From contig OW387140.1 of NCBI GenBank assembly GCA_936440205.1, positions 22,503,659-22,567,658 on the forward strand: a DNA stretch of 64,000 nt, read 5' to 3'. Source of the DNA: Lepidonotus clava. Taxonomy: Eukaryota > Annelida > Polychaeta > Phyllodocida > Polynoidae. The position numbers and the translations under genes are program-made. This document shows, piece by piece, positions 48,005 to 60,812 of the stretch. Position 1 is the first letter of the stretch. Each line of letters begins with the position of its first letter. The notes below the pieces were generated by a model that searched no databases, was not told the origin of the DNA, and saw only the letters and a program-made list of their open reading frames with translations.

Positions 48005-51000
48005 TTAATCATCCATGTCGTCGCTTTCCCCGTCGCTGAACAGAGCGGCGTAGTTAGGCCGACGGTTCCGACGCAGGTTATAGCCACCTTTCGTCGGGAC
48101 ATGGTCCTCTTCTGTTTTTCCTGGGCTCTGTACCGATGTATCCGAGATCGGTACATCACCGCAGGGCAGTTTTATGGGCTTGTTATTGCCTGGAGGGGAT
48201 CTCCCCACCAGCGGCTGGCTTTTGCCCTTTCGTTTAGCTCGTTTGCGTTTCCTCTGTCCATTAGCGCCGGCTGCTCCCCGTCCACAGGCGGCTTTGTTAG
48301 GAACAAAGGATGAGTTTGGTAACAGTGCGGTGTCCGCACTGGCGCCCTGACCATCAGTGAATTGCCCATCTGACTCTGCTAAATCAGTGGGACTTGGACC
48401 AGGTTTTTGTGTAGGTACCTCCCCGGCCATTGGAATTGCATCAGGCTCACGGGGACCGGTCGTTCCCGATGAGTTTTCAGTCTCAGCACCCCTAGTTTTG
48501 CCTCCCTTTTTGACAATTTCACCCGACGGAGTGTGATGCAATTCAGGGTTTCGGTCAAGATCTGCCCCTTTTGAGTTAGTTGCTATTGCTTCTCTCACCA
48601 GTTTGGGAATGATATGAGGGACAGCTGGGGACCAAGGTCCATGCGCAGGCTTAAGCTTCGAAATATTCACTAAATGTGGTATTTGTTTCCCAGTTTTCAG
48701 CGACACTAGTCTAACGAGATGATCCCCTTTAGTTTCAATCACCCGGTAGGGCCCAGTGTACCTGTTTGAGAACTTAGACGCTTTATTTTCACTAGCTAAA
48801 GGGTCGTACATGTATACCATGTCACCTTCATACATCTGAGTAGGCTGCGCCCGCTCATCGATTCTTACTCTCAGATCTTTTTCATAGTTTTGAACTACCC
48901 TTTCTGCCATATTCCTAAACATAGCAATGTTGTCCTTTGTTTGCATGAAGAATTCGCAGTCATTTAGCGTTTCAGGGATTGTTCCCTGCTCAGGCATTCC
49001 CATACTGATTGGATCTCTGCCAAACAGTAGGGTGTGAGGACTGTATCCCGACCGTACACTGATCGTGGACCGAACCGTCCATAGAGCTATGGGAAGCAGG
49101 TCAGTCCAATTACAGTGATCATCAGGAATATAATATGCGATCAGGTTCTCGATTGTTTTGTGTAATCTTTCCACTCGGGCGTTGCCTGTCGGCATTCGCC
49201 CGGTGGTGAACGTTTGTTTGCACGCTAGTCATGTGGTAATTTCCTGGAATAACCCTGAGAGGAAGGCTGCTCCTCGGTCTGTGTGCAGGCGGTTTACCCG
49301 TCCATACCGACACACTATTCCGGTTAGGAAACAGTTGGCCGCGGTCTGCGCGGTGGAATCTTTCGTGGTGAAAGCCTCTGGCCAACCGGTTAATAAGTCT
49401 ATGAAGGTCATGATATATTTTGACCCATCCCTAGCCCTCTTTAGTGGCCCGATAAAATCACACTGAACCACCTCAAAGGGATGGGTTGGTCTCTCCCAAG
49501 ACTTAGCTAAGGCCTTGAAATGTGGGGCCCGCCTCCTCAGAGAACAGGTTTCACAAGCTTTCACATAGTCTACTATATCGGCATTCATGTTCCGCCAGTA
49601 GAATCTCTCAGAGATTTTGGTAGTAAGGTTACTGATCCCTACATGTCCCCCAGCTAAGATGTCATTATGTAGCAGTCTCAGGACTTTGGGAATTAACTTT
49701 CCTGGAACTATCATGCGGGGTTTTAGTCTTACCAGTTGGTCTTGGTGTTTGCTATACCTTTTGACGTTGAACCTACAAAGCACTCCTGGTGCTATCATTC
49801 CCACAAAATCTGCTTGGTCCATTATTCGCCTAGCTTCAAGGGGATCTGGCGGTAGGTCTCCGTCCTGAAGGTAGTCTATCAATTGTGCGCACTCAGCATC
49901 TTGGAGTTGCGCGTTTATTACCGTAGCCACAGAAAGCTCTTCATCCTGAATTTTGGCCTCAAATAATTCACATCCCACAGCGGGCTCATATTCTTCACCT
50001 GGGACATGTTCATGATAGACCCTAGACAAATAGTCCGGTAGAAAATGAGTCGCTCCTGGCTCATACATGATTTCAAAATCAAAATCTGATAGCGCTAAAG
50101 CCCACCGTCTCAGCCGGGCTGACGGGGCTTTGTAGGCACTTTGCAGCAGGGGGATCAACGGTTTGTGATCGGTCACTATTGTGATTTTAGCTCCCTGCAA
50201 CATGTCCTCATAGTTCTTAATACCTTTAATTACTGCCAGAGCCTCTTTCTCTGTTACCGAATAATTTAATTCGGCGTCACGGAGGGTACACCCCCAGAAA
50301 GCAACCGGACGGTAAATTTCATCTAGTTTGTGACAAACCGCTGCACCGCACGCGGCGTCTGATGCATCAGTTAATAAATAGAAATGCCCTCCTATATCTG
50401 GATGGATTAACAAGGGTGGCGAGGTCAGCAGTTTCTTTAACTGTTGAAACGCCTCCTCGCAGGCCTCTGTCCATTCAAAAGAGACTTCTTTCTTTAGCAG
50501 CCGGTTTAAAGGCTTTGCTAGATCAGCGAAATTAGGGACAAACGGTAGGTAGTAGTTACATAACCCTAGAAAGGATTTGATAGTTTTCACATTATGCGGG
50601 CGGTTAAAGGCTGTGATCTTTTCTGTGGTAACCCTTTGTGTAGCCACCCCTTCGGCGTTTACTACGTGGCCGAGGAAATTAATCTCACTGCGGCACCACT
50701 CACACTTAGACGGTTTCAGTTTGAGGTTGGCTCTCGCTAAAGCTTGGAGAACCACCTCAACACTCGCCAGGTGTTCGTCAAAGGTAGTGTCGTAGACGAT
50801 TACGTCGTCTAAATATGCTAAGCATGTTCTAGGAATCAAGCCTTTTAACGCAATGGCCATCACCTTGGTAAACTGCCAAGGCGCGCCAACTAAGCCGAAG
50901 GGTACACGCTTATACTGATATACACCCATTGGGGTTTCGAAGGCAGTGTATTTTCTACTGTCTTCTTCGATTACACATTGATGATAGCTGCTTAACAGAT

Positions 51001-52264
51001 CTAAAGCTGTCCACATAGTGGGTTTCTTGTAAGCCATATATAAGAAAAGTGATCGAGCTGTAGGCATTGGGAATTTATCTTTGAAAGTGACTTGATTAAG
51101 CATGCGAAAGTCTGTACAGAGCCTAGGTTTGCCGTCTTTTTTCTGCACTACCACCAGCGGGCTTCGCCAAGCCGACTCGCTGGGTTCTATGACACCTATA
51201 TCTATTAGTTGCCTAACCTGTTCATCGATGATATCCATTTTCTGTGGAGAGTATCGGTACGGTCTAGAACTTATTACTCCCTGCGACTCATCCACAATGA
51301 TTCTCATCGGCGCTATTTCACAGTGACCTAACTCTTCCATCGAGAACGCTAGCGCATCTCTGTTGTTATTAAGCATTTGTCTAAACCTTACCTTTTGTTC
51401 TTCATCTAAGCACGACTCGGTTAGGTCTATTTTGCTTACATTCTCATCCATTTCACCGCGGGGTTTCTCCTCAGAGGATTTACTTTCCATTTGCACTGCG
51501 TCTTTCATTACCTCTACAGAAATCCTACAGATGGACATTGGGGTCTCTGTTTTAGTTAGATAACACAAGTCTAGGAACTCTTCTATCTGATCTTGGTTTA
51601 CCTCAGGCACTGCGCATTCTTCTGCAAAAGCTAACACTTCATGTGGAGTGATTTCTTGCATTTCGTCTAGCGGATTCATGACTTTAATCCACCACTGACT
51701 TCCCACCGTATTCACGCACCCCTCCACTAGGACAGGTGCGGTTACTGCCGGTGCGCAGTAAGCTACTGGTGAGTCTAACCCCAGCGGCTCTCGGGTGGTA
51801 ACCGGTATGATACATTCATTTCCCGGTGGAATTTTCACTGTTTCTTTGCTAACTATGGGGTTTCCACAAAACACTTCTATCTTTGCGCCTGGCAGAGATA
51901 AATCTGAAAGAAGCACTGTTAATAAGTTTCTGCCGATTACTATGGAGTGGCATAGATCGTCCACTATGTTGAAATCATAGCAAACCACTGATCCCTGGAT
52001 TGAAAACTTACACCTAATTTGTTCTAGTATTACTTGAGACGAATTGTCTGCCAAACTGATGTTTCCTTTCGACACTTTCCACTCATCTAAAATGCATTGT
52101 TTAGGGATCTGCTGTTTACAAAAGGTAGACATGAAACAATCGCTCGCCCCTGTGTCCACCAAAGATTTAACCTCTTTCTGATCATTAAATCTTAGCGTTA
52201 AGAAAAATGCTTCGTCTCCTATCTCTCTTCTAGCCGGTCCGTCCACTGCGCCTAATTCTATCAT
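48005..52264 (-). CDS. pol: pol region of element A (protease, RT, RNase H, integrase)
   Basis: In order on the minus strand: an aspartic protease (VDTGASDCF), reverse transcriptase (LCTDFRMLNQ, then YLDDVIVYD, FLGHVV), RNase H (TDASDAACG, TDHKPL), a zinc-binding integrase N-domain (H-x-H and CETCSLRR), the integrase core beginning QCDFIGPLK with D-D-E pattern, and a C-terminal chromodomain-less tail. The tail ends in a basic stretch (QRKRKRAKRKGKSQ) and GGYNLRRNRRPNY. The order and RT motifs are those of Ty3/Gypsy. It abuts gag with only about 20 bp between. It looks nearly whole, with about one break. Confidence 0.9.
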
Positions 52265-52284
52265 GGAATGAACGGACCCATCCT

Positions 52285-55200
52285 CTAGTTTCCCTGACTC
52301 TTTTGCTCGTTACCACCAGGTTTTCCATCTTTATACATACGTGGTGGTTTTTCTCGCAATCTATTCTTCAACCACAGGCACGCCTCAGTCGAGTGGCCAT
52401 GTTGTTGGTGAATGATACAGAACTTACTTTCATCGAACGGTAACCTAGGCCTCTCTCCTTTCTGCTGAGTTGGCACATTCTTTCCTTTGTCTACTTCTCT
52501 GCTCGGGGTGTTATTAGTTTTAGCCTTCTGGTCTAAGTTCCTTTCGCCTTTCTGACTTTCATACCTATCTTTTCTTTCATAACCTTGCTGTTTATAACCA
52601 CCACTGTTCTGGGGAGATCCACTTTGCCCCGGTTTGGGTTTCTGAAACCATGGGGCGGCCTCCAATCGGGCCAGCACCACACCAAACCGCTCAGAGATGG
52701 AGTTCAGGGCCGCGGTCTCCTCTGATTCTTGGCCTCCAGCCAGCTCGCTCACTGCATTAGATATCTTGGTTCCCCCTTTGCCTTTGTCCAGCGATTCTAG
52801 TCTCGTTGCACAATCCACCACTTCGGTGAACGACTTAGGGTCCAGTATAGCTACTTGTCTGGCTACGCCCTGCTTTAATCCTTCTAAAAACACGGCTAAC
52901 ATCATGCTTTCGCTTGCTTCTGCCTTAACCTGCTTTTGTTTCAGGACACCTGCAAATTCGATCACGCTCTGGTCCTTCCCTTGTTTAAGGGCACAGAACT
53001 CTGCGTGTTTCTGCCACTTAGCTCTTCGATCACCGAAGATCTTTGTCATCTGAGCTTCCAGTTTCTCAAATGTGTCTTTCTCACTTTCAGCTAACGCTCC
53101 TGCCCAGTCGTCTGCCCTTCCCTTTAGGCCTAACAGCGCCATATTCAGGAGATGGGCGTTCGACCAGTCATAGATAGCTTTCAGTCGCCTCAATTCTCTG
53201 AAATACTTTTCTATCTGCTCGTCTTCCTTTCCACTAAACCACGGCAACCTAATGTTTGGTCCCCTTTGGTGACCATTGTGGGTTGTTTCACGCCCTGGCG
53301 CTGGTACTTGACCCAGTGCCAAACCTAGCTGTGGTAGAATATCCCAAATATTTGGTCGATTTGGCGGGTTTGGAGGATTGTTCTGTCCTGGTGGGCCCGG
53401 CGGACCTGGAGGATTTGGAGGGTTGTTCTGTCCTGGTGGGCCCGGCGGACCTGGCGGTCCTGGCGGGTTGGGCGGACCTGGCGGGTTTGGTTGATTAGGT
53501 TGGTTCAGAAGAGGGTTGTTAGGCTGGTTCGGAGGAGGGTTATTAAGTTGGTTTAGCAGAGGATTGTTGGGCTGGTTCGGAGGAGGGTTATTAAGTTGGT
53601 TTAGAAAAGGATTGTTGGGCTGGTTTGGAGGAGGGTTATTGGGTCCTGGTGGGTTCGCCTGATTATTCTGGCCTGCCGGAGCTTGCTGACCCTGTTGGTT
53701 ACCCGTTCTTCCTCGGCCTGCGTTAAGATTGGCTCCGATCGCCATCGCCTGCAATAGGTAAGGGAAGAACATGTTTTGCTCGATCCCACCTCCTGCTGGC
53801 ACGGTTCGGCCAGGCTGTTGGCCTGGTTGGCCACCCCCATCATTTTGCTGCAGTCCCCCAGGGTTTATCCCAAGATTAGGTTGCAGTATTCCTGGATCCA
53901 CACCCCTAGCTCCCCCTTCACCGGGTTGCTGAAGTTCCCCAGGGTTTATCCCAAGGTTGGGTTGCAATGCCCCTGGATTCACACCCCAAGCTCCCCCTTC
54001 ACCGGGTTGCTGAAGTTCCCCAGGGTTTTGGTCACGCTCTTCTCCTAATAGATTTACCAATGGTTCACCTCCCTCCGCCATATTATCTTCGTGGAGGTTT
54101 TGTATATCGTGATTGTCCCACTGTTCCCTTACAGGGATTTCCTCTACACTAATCTCGTCCTCGCTCACTGGTTTGTCTTTCTTACCTATGCTCAAAACAT
54201 CCTCGGTAATAAGCTCAAATGATGACGAGCGTGATTTCTCTCCTCTAGGTAGTTTTCTATTAGGATTACCTTCTCTGACATTTGCGACAGCTTGTTCTGT
54301 CTCACTATCTCCTTCCTCGTCTTCGCTTTCGTATTTATCATACGGCTCAAGGACTGCAATGTCCCCTTCTCCTACGTGATAGGCTTTCTTTACCGTACTA
54401 CCTTCCTCATCTCTATCTTCCCTTTCCTTATCACTCTGGGTCTCTAGCGTTTCCCTTTCTGCTTTATCCTGATCGCTTAACCTTTCTAACTCCTCATGCT
54501 CTTCGGGGCCTGCTTCTGCTAACTTCCTTATTATTTCTGCCGGGTCAGGTTCATACCCTCCCCACCCCAGATCTGGAACTCGAGCTTTTGCTCCTTTATT
54601 AACGTCGTCCAAGTTCTCCCCAATATCATAGGTTAACCGATAGGGTTGTAAATTGCCTACTTTGTCGCTGTCTCCCTCTGTTTCCCTTTCCACCCCCCTG
54701 TCCCTACCTACTGTTTTCCTTTTAACTACAGTGGAATAAGGAATGGACACCCACCCCAATGGACGGGTTGGGGTGAGTTGGTGTTACCAGCGGGTGACTG
54801 ATAGACTCAAGTCGTTGGGGATGTGGATAGGTGAGAGAATTCCCATCAGGTTGAATTACCGGATTTGCGGGGCGTCTCCCCCCTGATGGGCTGGAGTTAT
54901 CTGCGGTGTTTTGTAGATTTTTCCTGTCCCCTATGGGAAATAAGTAATCCTCATCGAAAGTTTCCTGTTCACTTTGTCCTCCTGCTGCAGGTAGTAAACG
55001 ATAGGGAACTCCTTGACTACACCACGGATTGTTCGCATTGGGTCCATAAGTAGAGTGAGAGCTAGCACCAGGTTCGTGGCCCGTAGGTGGCACATACCCC
55101 GGATTCCAATATTGCTGGTAGTCTTTAAGACGGTTCCACCCTTCACCTCGTCCCGAGTGTGTTAGGGTTTCAAGTCCTTCGTCAAGAACCGGCCTATCTT

Positions 55201-55468
55201 TGGACCCTAGGTGCCAGGAAAATGGTTTACCTCTGCCACGGGTCTGGTAATTATGAATACCTTCGGGGCAGAGCTGCTTGGATCTGGCTGAAACCCCCTG
55301 TCTCTGTGCCTCCCCGTCTAAGGAATCACCTACCTGGTGGCGGTTTTCCACATTTCCTGTATATGATGTTGACACATCGTGTCCTGCGGGCCGCAAAGAT
55401 TGAGGCTGGGCGTTAGAAGAAGCCTCAAATTCACCGGTGGCTGACATCAAGGATGAGCAAAACAACAA
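52285..55468 (-). CDS. gag: gag region of element A
   Basis: An 824-codon frame makes up most of the region; a second frame (about 250 codons) overlaps its start toward the 5' LTR and may be part of a leader. The central half of Gag holds acidic stretches and Pro/Asn/Gly-rich tandem repeats (PPNQPNNPLLNQLNN units and collagen-like PGPPGPPGPPG). These are followed by the retrotransposon-gag domain (IRLPWFSGKEDEQIEKYFRE to ATRLESL) and a C-terminal zinc-knuckle variant, CIIHQQHGHSTEAC (CX2HX4HX4C). The capsid-like part is of usual size. The total length is about twice that of common Gypsy Gag because of the repeats. Confidence 0.85.
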
Positions 55469-55497
55469 ATGTCATGTTTCGGGTAATCTCCACCAAA

Positions 55498-56085
55498 TGA
55501 ACTATTGTTAGTGTTTGATTTAATACTGCTTGATGTGTATAGTTAATTTATCCATGAGTCGTTTGTCCAGGTTGTCTGAGTCAATCAGACTGCGTTTAAA
55601 GTTAATACATCCATTCCCCAATAGTTCAAAAGAAATGGACGATGAGGGAGCTGGTAAAGTGAAAGGTTTTTTATTCAGTTAACATCTCATCCCGAGTCAA
55701 AGCCACAGTGAATAAGTCTCTATCAGTCCACCTTCCCATCTCCTATCAGCAATCAACCACATTTAGAATACAAGTTGTTCCAACACATCCTAGACCGCCC
55801 TAGTGCTTAGCTCTATCACAATCCTTTGTCCGAAGCTGTTGGTAGTGGTAAACTCCAGTATACTGCGCAGGAGCCGCAGGTATTACTCCAAGCAGTTCTT
55901 CTATTTCTATGGTTAAACTCTAACTCCTAACTAACTCGCTCCCTAACTTTGCAACACCTTTTATACTGGTTAACAGGTGGCGCTGGGAGCGTAAATATCT
56001 CTGCCTAGAGGTAGACTTGCTAGGTCTGATCCTAGCCATATTATACAAGATGATAATATATTAAAAGTACTAAGCTATTAGTACA
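55498..56085 (-). repeat. 5' LTR of element A
   Basis: 588 bp, identical by eye to 32497-33084. Transcription runs from here toward lower coordinates; the same TATAAAAG and AATAAA signals are present. Immediately outside is the ATGT duplication. Confidence 0.93.
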
Positions 56086-56089
56086 ATGT

Positions 56090-58590
56090 TCAGAAACCCA
56101 GACTTGTCCCATGAGCCCCAATAAGTCCATGATCAGTTTTCTGTATCATATCATATTGGATTATGTGCAGATAGGAACATGTATTCTCAAAATAGGAATG
56201 AATCAATCGCATTGAGTTAAAAATAACCTCATATAAAAAGATGTTTACATGTTTGCGGACAAGATTAATTAATCTCTCTGACCTGGGCTGTTTTAGCCTC
56301 CTGTATCAAAGTGACTCTCCACTTATTATAAGTCCAAAGATACCTACACGTTCTATGGGGGAGGGGGCGGGGGCATTTTTCCACTCTAGAGTCAATTGAA
56401 TCAAGCCACTTCAGTCAAAGCTAGAGCACGCCAGGCCGAGATAGAAGGCTACTCCTGGTACCACTTCTTAACCTGGAGTGGATAACGAATCTGAGCAGGC
56501 CAAGTCAGGAAATGTCAAGCAGGTTGAAAGTAACCAAAAACAGAAAGTAGGATCTGTTCATGATAAAAAGTACTTCGTTATCTCCATGTTGGTGGGCATG
56601 AGTATCTTTATTTACAAAATAGCAGTAAAGAGCTGCTATGGAGGATCAAAGGTTACTGAATCAGAGCGCAGGGTGTACATGTGACATGTTTTACTATAAG
56701 TTAAACACATTATTGATGGCGATTGTTTTTCTGTATGCAATGCATACAATACTTTAACAGTATGTCTGAAGTTAATAGTAGCAGAACGTTCAAGTAAGCG
56801 TATAATTATTTTAGACGCATCATTTTTAAATATAATATTATGTGGATCACACTGCATCGAGGCAAACCATAAAATGTTTGATCTATATTTTGGACACCAT
56901 ATTTTATGACTGAGGCACTACCATCTAGATCTAGATCTCGGACATTGGGTCAATGGCAACATGACCACCGACGTGTACTGATTTCTTGTGCATGATGAGG
57001 ACCGTTAGCATGTTCGTGAAGAGATTTTTCTGAATCAGGAACTTATGATGTGATAATAGATATTCACATAATTATATTCAATTAAAATTTGTTTTATTCA
57101 AATAAAATGGTGAAAACCGTCTATCTTGCATCATATTGCATAACGCAAGCAATTAGAGGGCATTACATTTTATTGTAAAGCGCTAGCTCGTCGAACACAC
57201 AAAAGCCCTAGGAGATATCATGGTCATAGTATATGTGACAAACAGGAAACTTGTCAACACTTGATTAAAAGGAACCAGGGCAGGCATAGCCATATGTCAG
57301 ACCAATCAGGTGGAGATTACTGTCAACAGGATCTATTCTGCAGTGAAAATGATGCATGTGGAGGGGGGGGGGGAGTAATGAGTAGAGGCAAGGAATATAT
57401 TCTTCTGGTGCTAGACCTCTGTGGAGGAGACCTTTCAGACACTACATAGAACATTTAGGTATACACGGCCTGGGATTCAAAGCATTCTAACATAGGATAA
57501 GGCTTACCATGATCATTGTAGAATTGACCACCCAGCACTCGTGATTACCGATATCAAAACAAATCTTAGTTCATGAACCAGACTGCAATCCAAACCTGTG
57601 GATATATGGCTTTGTTCATTGTGAGCATGGGATCCAATTTAACTATTTGTCATGAAAATGTGGACATGATTTATAAGAATGGCAAACTACCTCTCAGAGT
57701 GAGTGTTCCTTTCATTAGGTGAGGAGCTAGCCTGACTATTGGAAACATCTATCAATGTAGCTATCCCAAAGTAATGTCCATTGTTCAATTAATAAAGGGG
57801 TGGCATATTTTTCAGTGTTTTCCATTAAATTCTAAAATATAATCAATTGAATACCTCCAGACAAGTGTGGACTTTCAGACATGCCCTGGCTGTTAGTTCT
57901 TTGCAGTGGGAATGCACTCTGTCGGGACTTGTAATTCATTATAAACAGGTCTCGGGAGTCTCCGGGTGAGGAATTCCTTAAATAGATACTGTCATTTCTC
58001 ATATAGTTCCCGGGAATGTGTGGTCTCAAACCAATGCTGACAACTCTCGAAATGTCATGGTGTATATGCAGTTGTCAACTGTTTGTATGAACCACAAATG
58101 AATAGATAAATTGCCTGGGGAGAAAGTCACTATAACAAACCTTCAGTGTTTTGTTGAGTCTGGAAATGGGTCGACAATCTAAGGCACATGTTTGAGTCTT
58201 TTAGGATCATTGCATTGAAATTTTGGCGTAGTATATATAGCATAACTATACACACAAAAGAAACAAAGAAGAATTTAATGCTGATTCATCTGGAGCCCCT
58301 CTATAAATAATGTTCAGAAACACCAAATTGCTTAGAAATAAAACATTATGGCACACTGTCTCCCATAATAAATGTGTAATAGAGGCTGAGATTAGATGTC
58401 TCCTGTGGTCTTCATGGTTGTGCTAGACAGAAGACTCAGAAGAAGCGAATTAATTGTATAAACTTATAGACCTAATCATTAGATGGCATTTTTGAAAAGA
58501 AAAGTCTTTATTATGTATTCGAAATGGCTGTTCCTGTCTCCAAGAGGTGTTGAGATTATTCTGTGCACCATGTATAGAGCAAGACGCTAC
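56090..58590. other. AT-rich flank, no gene seen
   Basis: Short frames at about 56478-56684 (DNESEQAKSGNVKQVESNQK) and 57261-57449 have some coding flavour but no supported splice sites or family. A poly-G tract lies near 57361-57372. Confidence 0.35.
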
Positions 58591-58712
58591 CACAAGCACG
58601 TAGACTACCAACATCACTTATCAACATTTCGTCTGGGCTGGAAGCCGAGACGCCTCACTTCGCCCCACATCCCCAGGCCCCCCTGGAGAAGGTTTACCTG
58701 TAGGCCCAGTCA
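58590..58712 (+). CDS. Exon-like GC-rich island, gene unknown
   Basis: A GC-rich block in AT-rich surroundings ends in a strong donor, CAG|GTGAGA (58712/58713). One open frame through it reads SRDASLRPTSPGPPGEGLPV, collagen-like; a second frame is also open. The acceptor side is weak. It may be an exon or a first exon of an unseen gene. Confidence 0.25.
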
Positions 58713-58739
58713 GGTGAGAACCAAACCCGGGAGGGGTGC

Positions 58740-60735
58740 GAGGCCCAGCACATTATAACAACATGCAACTCTAGAAATTCTATTTAGCACACTTTATGAA
58801 ATAGGCTGTTTACTGTACTAAATAGATCCTAGCCTACTATGCAAAAACAGCCCTCATCCATATAGTCTTATCAATCTGAATAAGTTTATCTCTTCTTGAA
58901 CGTAGAAAGCAGGACGCTAATTAGATTTCTGCATAATTTTTGACAACAGTTTTGACTGTGCATATAAGTTTGCATAAATGCGCTTGGGCAACTCTAGTCT
59001 GGGTCTGCATGAAACAATTCTTGGCAATTTCCGAAAGTGTGTTTTAAAACTAACAATAAATTGAACCGAGGTCCTTTACATAAAAGAATAAGGTTTCCTT
59101 TATCTTACCAACACTTTTGAACCCTTCATCATCAGAAAGAACCCCCCCCCCGCCCGAAAATGACCCATACGATTTTCAAAAATGAGCGTGGGACGAAGCC
59201 TCACCCTCTGTCCAGGGTCCCAGCTACATGAACCCCCTCCGGGGTTTTACCCCTGCTCCAGGGCCGGCAAAATCACGTGATCAACATCAGTGAAAAAATA
59301 CTTAGCGGTAGTTTTTGCGACCTCGTATGAGTTCGGTTCATTCAGTCATTTTTCTTTGCCTGTACTTGTAAGGTGCCAAGCAGCAGTAAACAACCTCCGC
59401 ATTATAATTATGTATGTTATGTAAGCCTATTTAATTTTGTCTGACAGCTAATTTAGATCCAATAAGAAACCTAAGTGTTAAACACCTCCATATTCCGACT
59501 ACTCATATCCTCCGGTGGATTCAGAATACGCTTTACGATCATTTTGTATGTCCACTTTAAACAACGGATATCAAATACTAAGTAATATACAGTAATATTT
59601 TTCATTAATGGTTAATGATATTGTGTTGAGATTACAAAAACTAGATTTACTCGCAAAATGAATATAAGCTAATGCAAAAGTTGAACTCCCACATCTTATT
59701 TGGCAGTGTTAACAGTAATGCACATTTGACCTATGATAACTAAGGTATCTTAAAATGCCGTACATAATTTAAATTTGAAAAAAGAAAGAAGAATAAACAA
59801 AAAAAGACAAAGAAATCCTATCTAATCAGTCTATGGGGGAGGGTTATCTATCATGGTATATATTGAGCCATATATACGTTACACATCAGATCGAATAATA
59901 TTTCTGCTGCACCGTAATGATTAAAGAACAACGAAATAATGAAGGGGAACTATTCACATAGACAAATTATTGGCATTCTTAGGCAGTCCTCATGTATAGA
60001 AGGACAGTTTCTTAACGAACAAAAAAGATACACATACGTATCGGTAGGTCCCATGTATAACGTGAGTTGTTTGTTTACATGTTTACCTGCTGTGCATTAC
60101 CCTATACACTCAGGTGGCTCACAGTTAGGCTACCTGACATGTGGCAGGCAGAAGATGGATAGGGGGGGTCTCTGTAGTGTGTGTAGGCGGTATAACAGCC
60201 TACCTATACGAAGTTTGGTCTGTTAATGAGTGTCCACTGCAACCTTGACTTATAGAAGAACTCATCCATCTTCACACGTCAACTGACGAAACAGGCTGCT
60301 CAGAGTAATAAACAACAAAGTGATTAACCGTTTGGAAGAAACTTGAGTCACATCTATGCAAGTTTGTGTATAGGGAAACTGAACGTGATTAACATAAACG
60401 TTCAAGAGTCTTCAAATCCAGGAAAATTAATATAACCTTTAAAAAATGTTGTTAATATAGGAAAACTGCATGAGGATGTGGGATAAGGCAGGATACGAGA
60501 TGGAGATAACAATTATTCTTGACCATACAGAAGCGAAAAAAAAGAGAAATATTTTTTACTCAAGTTGGAAAAAGTAATAAAAGAATGTCCAGTAAGATGT
60601 AACATTTGGTACTGCATTCAATGTTAAGAAAGGTGGTGCTATTTATCTTATCTACATATCAACCTACTTGAACATCATTTACCACAGAAACCAGCATAAT
60701 TTTAAACTATTCACAATAAAATGGAAACAACATTG

Positions 60736-60737
<2 letters not shown>
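58740..60737. other. AT-rich stretch, no gene seen
   Basis: Contains a short GC-rich patch at about 59140-59280 (CCCTGTCCAGGG-like and CCTGCTCCAGGG words) without a reading frame. Nothing else recognised. Confidence 0.35.
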
Positions 60738-60794
<57 letters not shown>

Positions 60795-60812
60795 TAGATA
60801 GATAGATAGATA
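60738..60812. repeat. (TA)n and (GATA)n microsatellite
   Basis: About 50 bp of TA repeats followed by several GATA units. The low-complexity open frame across it is an artefact of the repeat. Confidence 0.95.

Larger units (their letters stand above)
32497..56085 (-). mobile_element. Giant Ty3/Gypsy-type LTR retroelement with env-like frame (element A)
   Basis: The boundaries are two direct 588 bp LTRs (32497-33084 and 55498-56085) that begin TGAAC and end TACA, with ATGT duplicated at both edges (32493-32496 and 56086-56089). The order on the minus strand is 5' LTR, a TGGTGGAGAT primer-binding-site candidate two bases inside the LTR, gag, pol (protease, RT, RNase H, integrase), an env-like and small-ORF region, a long 3' accessory region, 3' LTR. 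Without the nested element B it is about 17.4 kb, far above the usual 5-8 kb of the family. The LTR pair showed no difference by eye, so the insertion is young. It is mostly whole, with perhaps two or three breaks in the coding regions. The order protease-RT-RNase H-integrase and the RT motifs place it in Metaviridae. Confidence 0.93.

Noticed and set aside
56478-56684. Frame DNESEQAKSGNVKQVESNQK with a membrane-like end
   Set aside because: No ATG at the start, weak splice signals and no relative recognised.
59939-60226. 95-codon + frame
   Set aside because: No domain and ordinary background composition.
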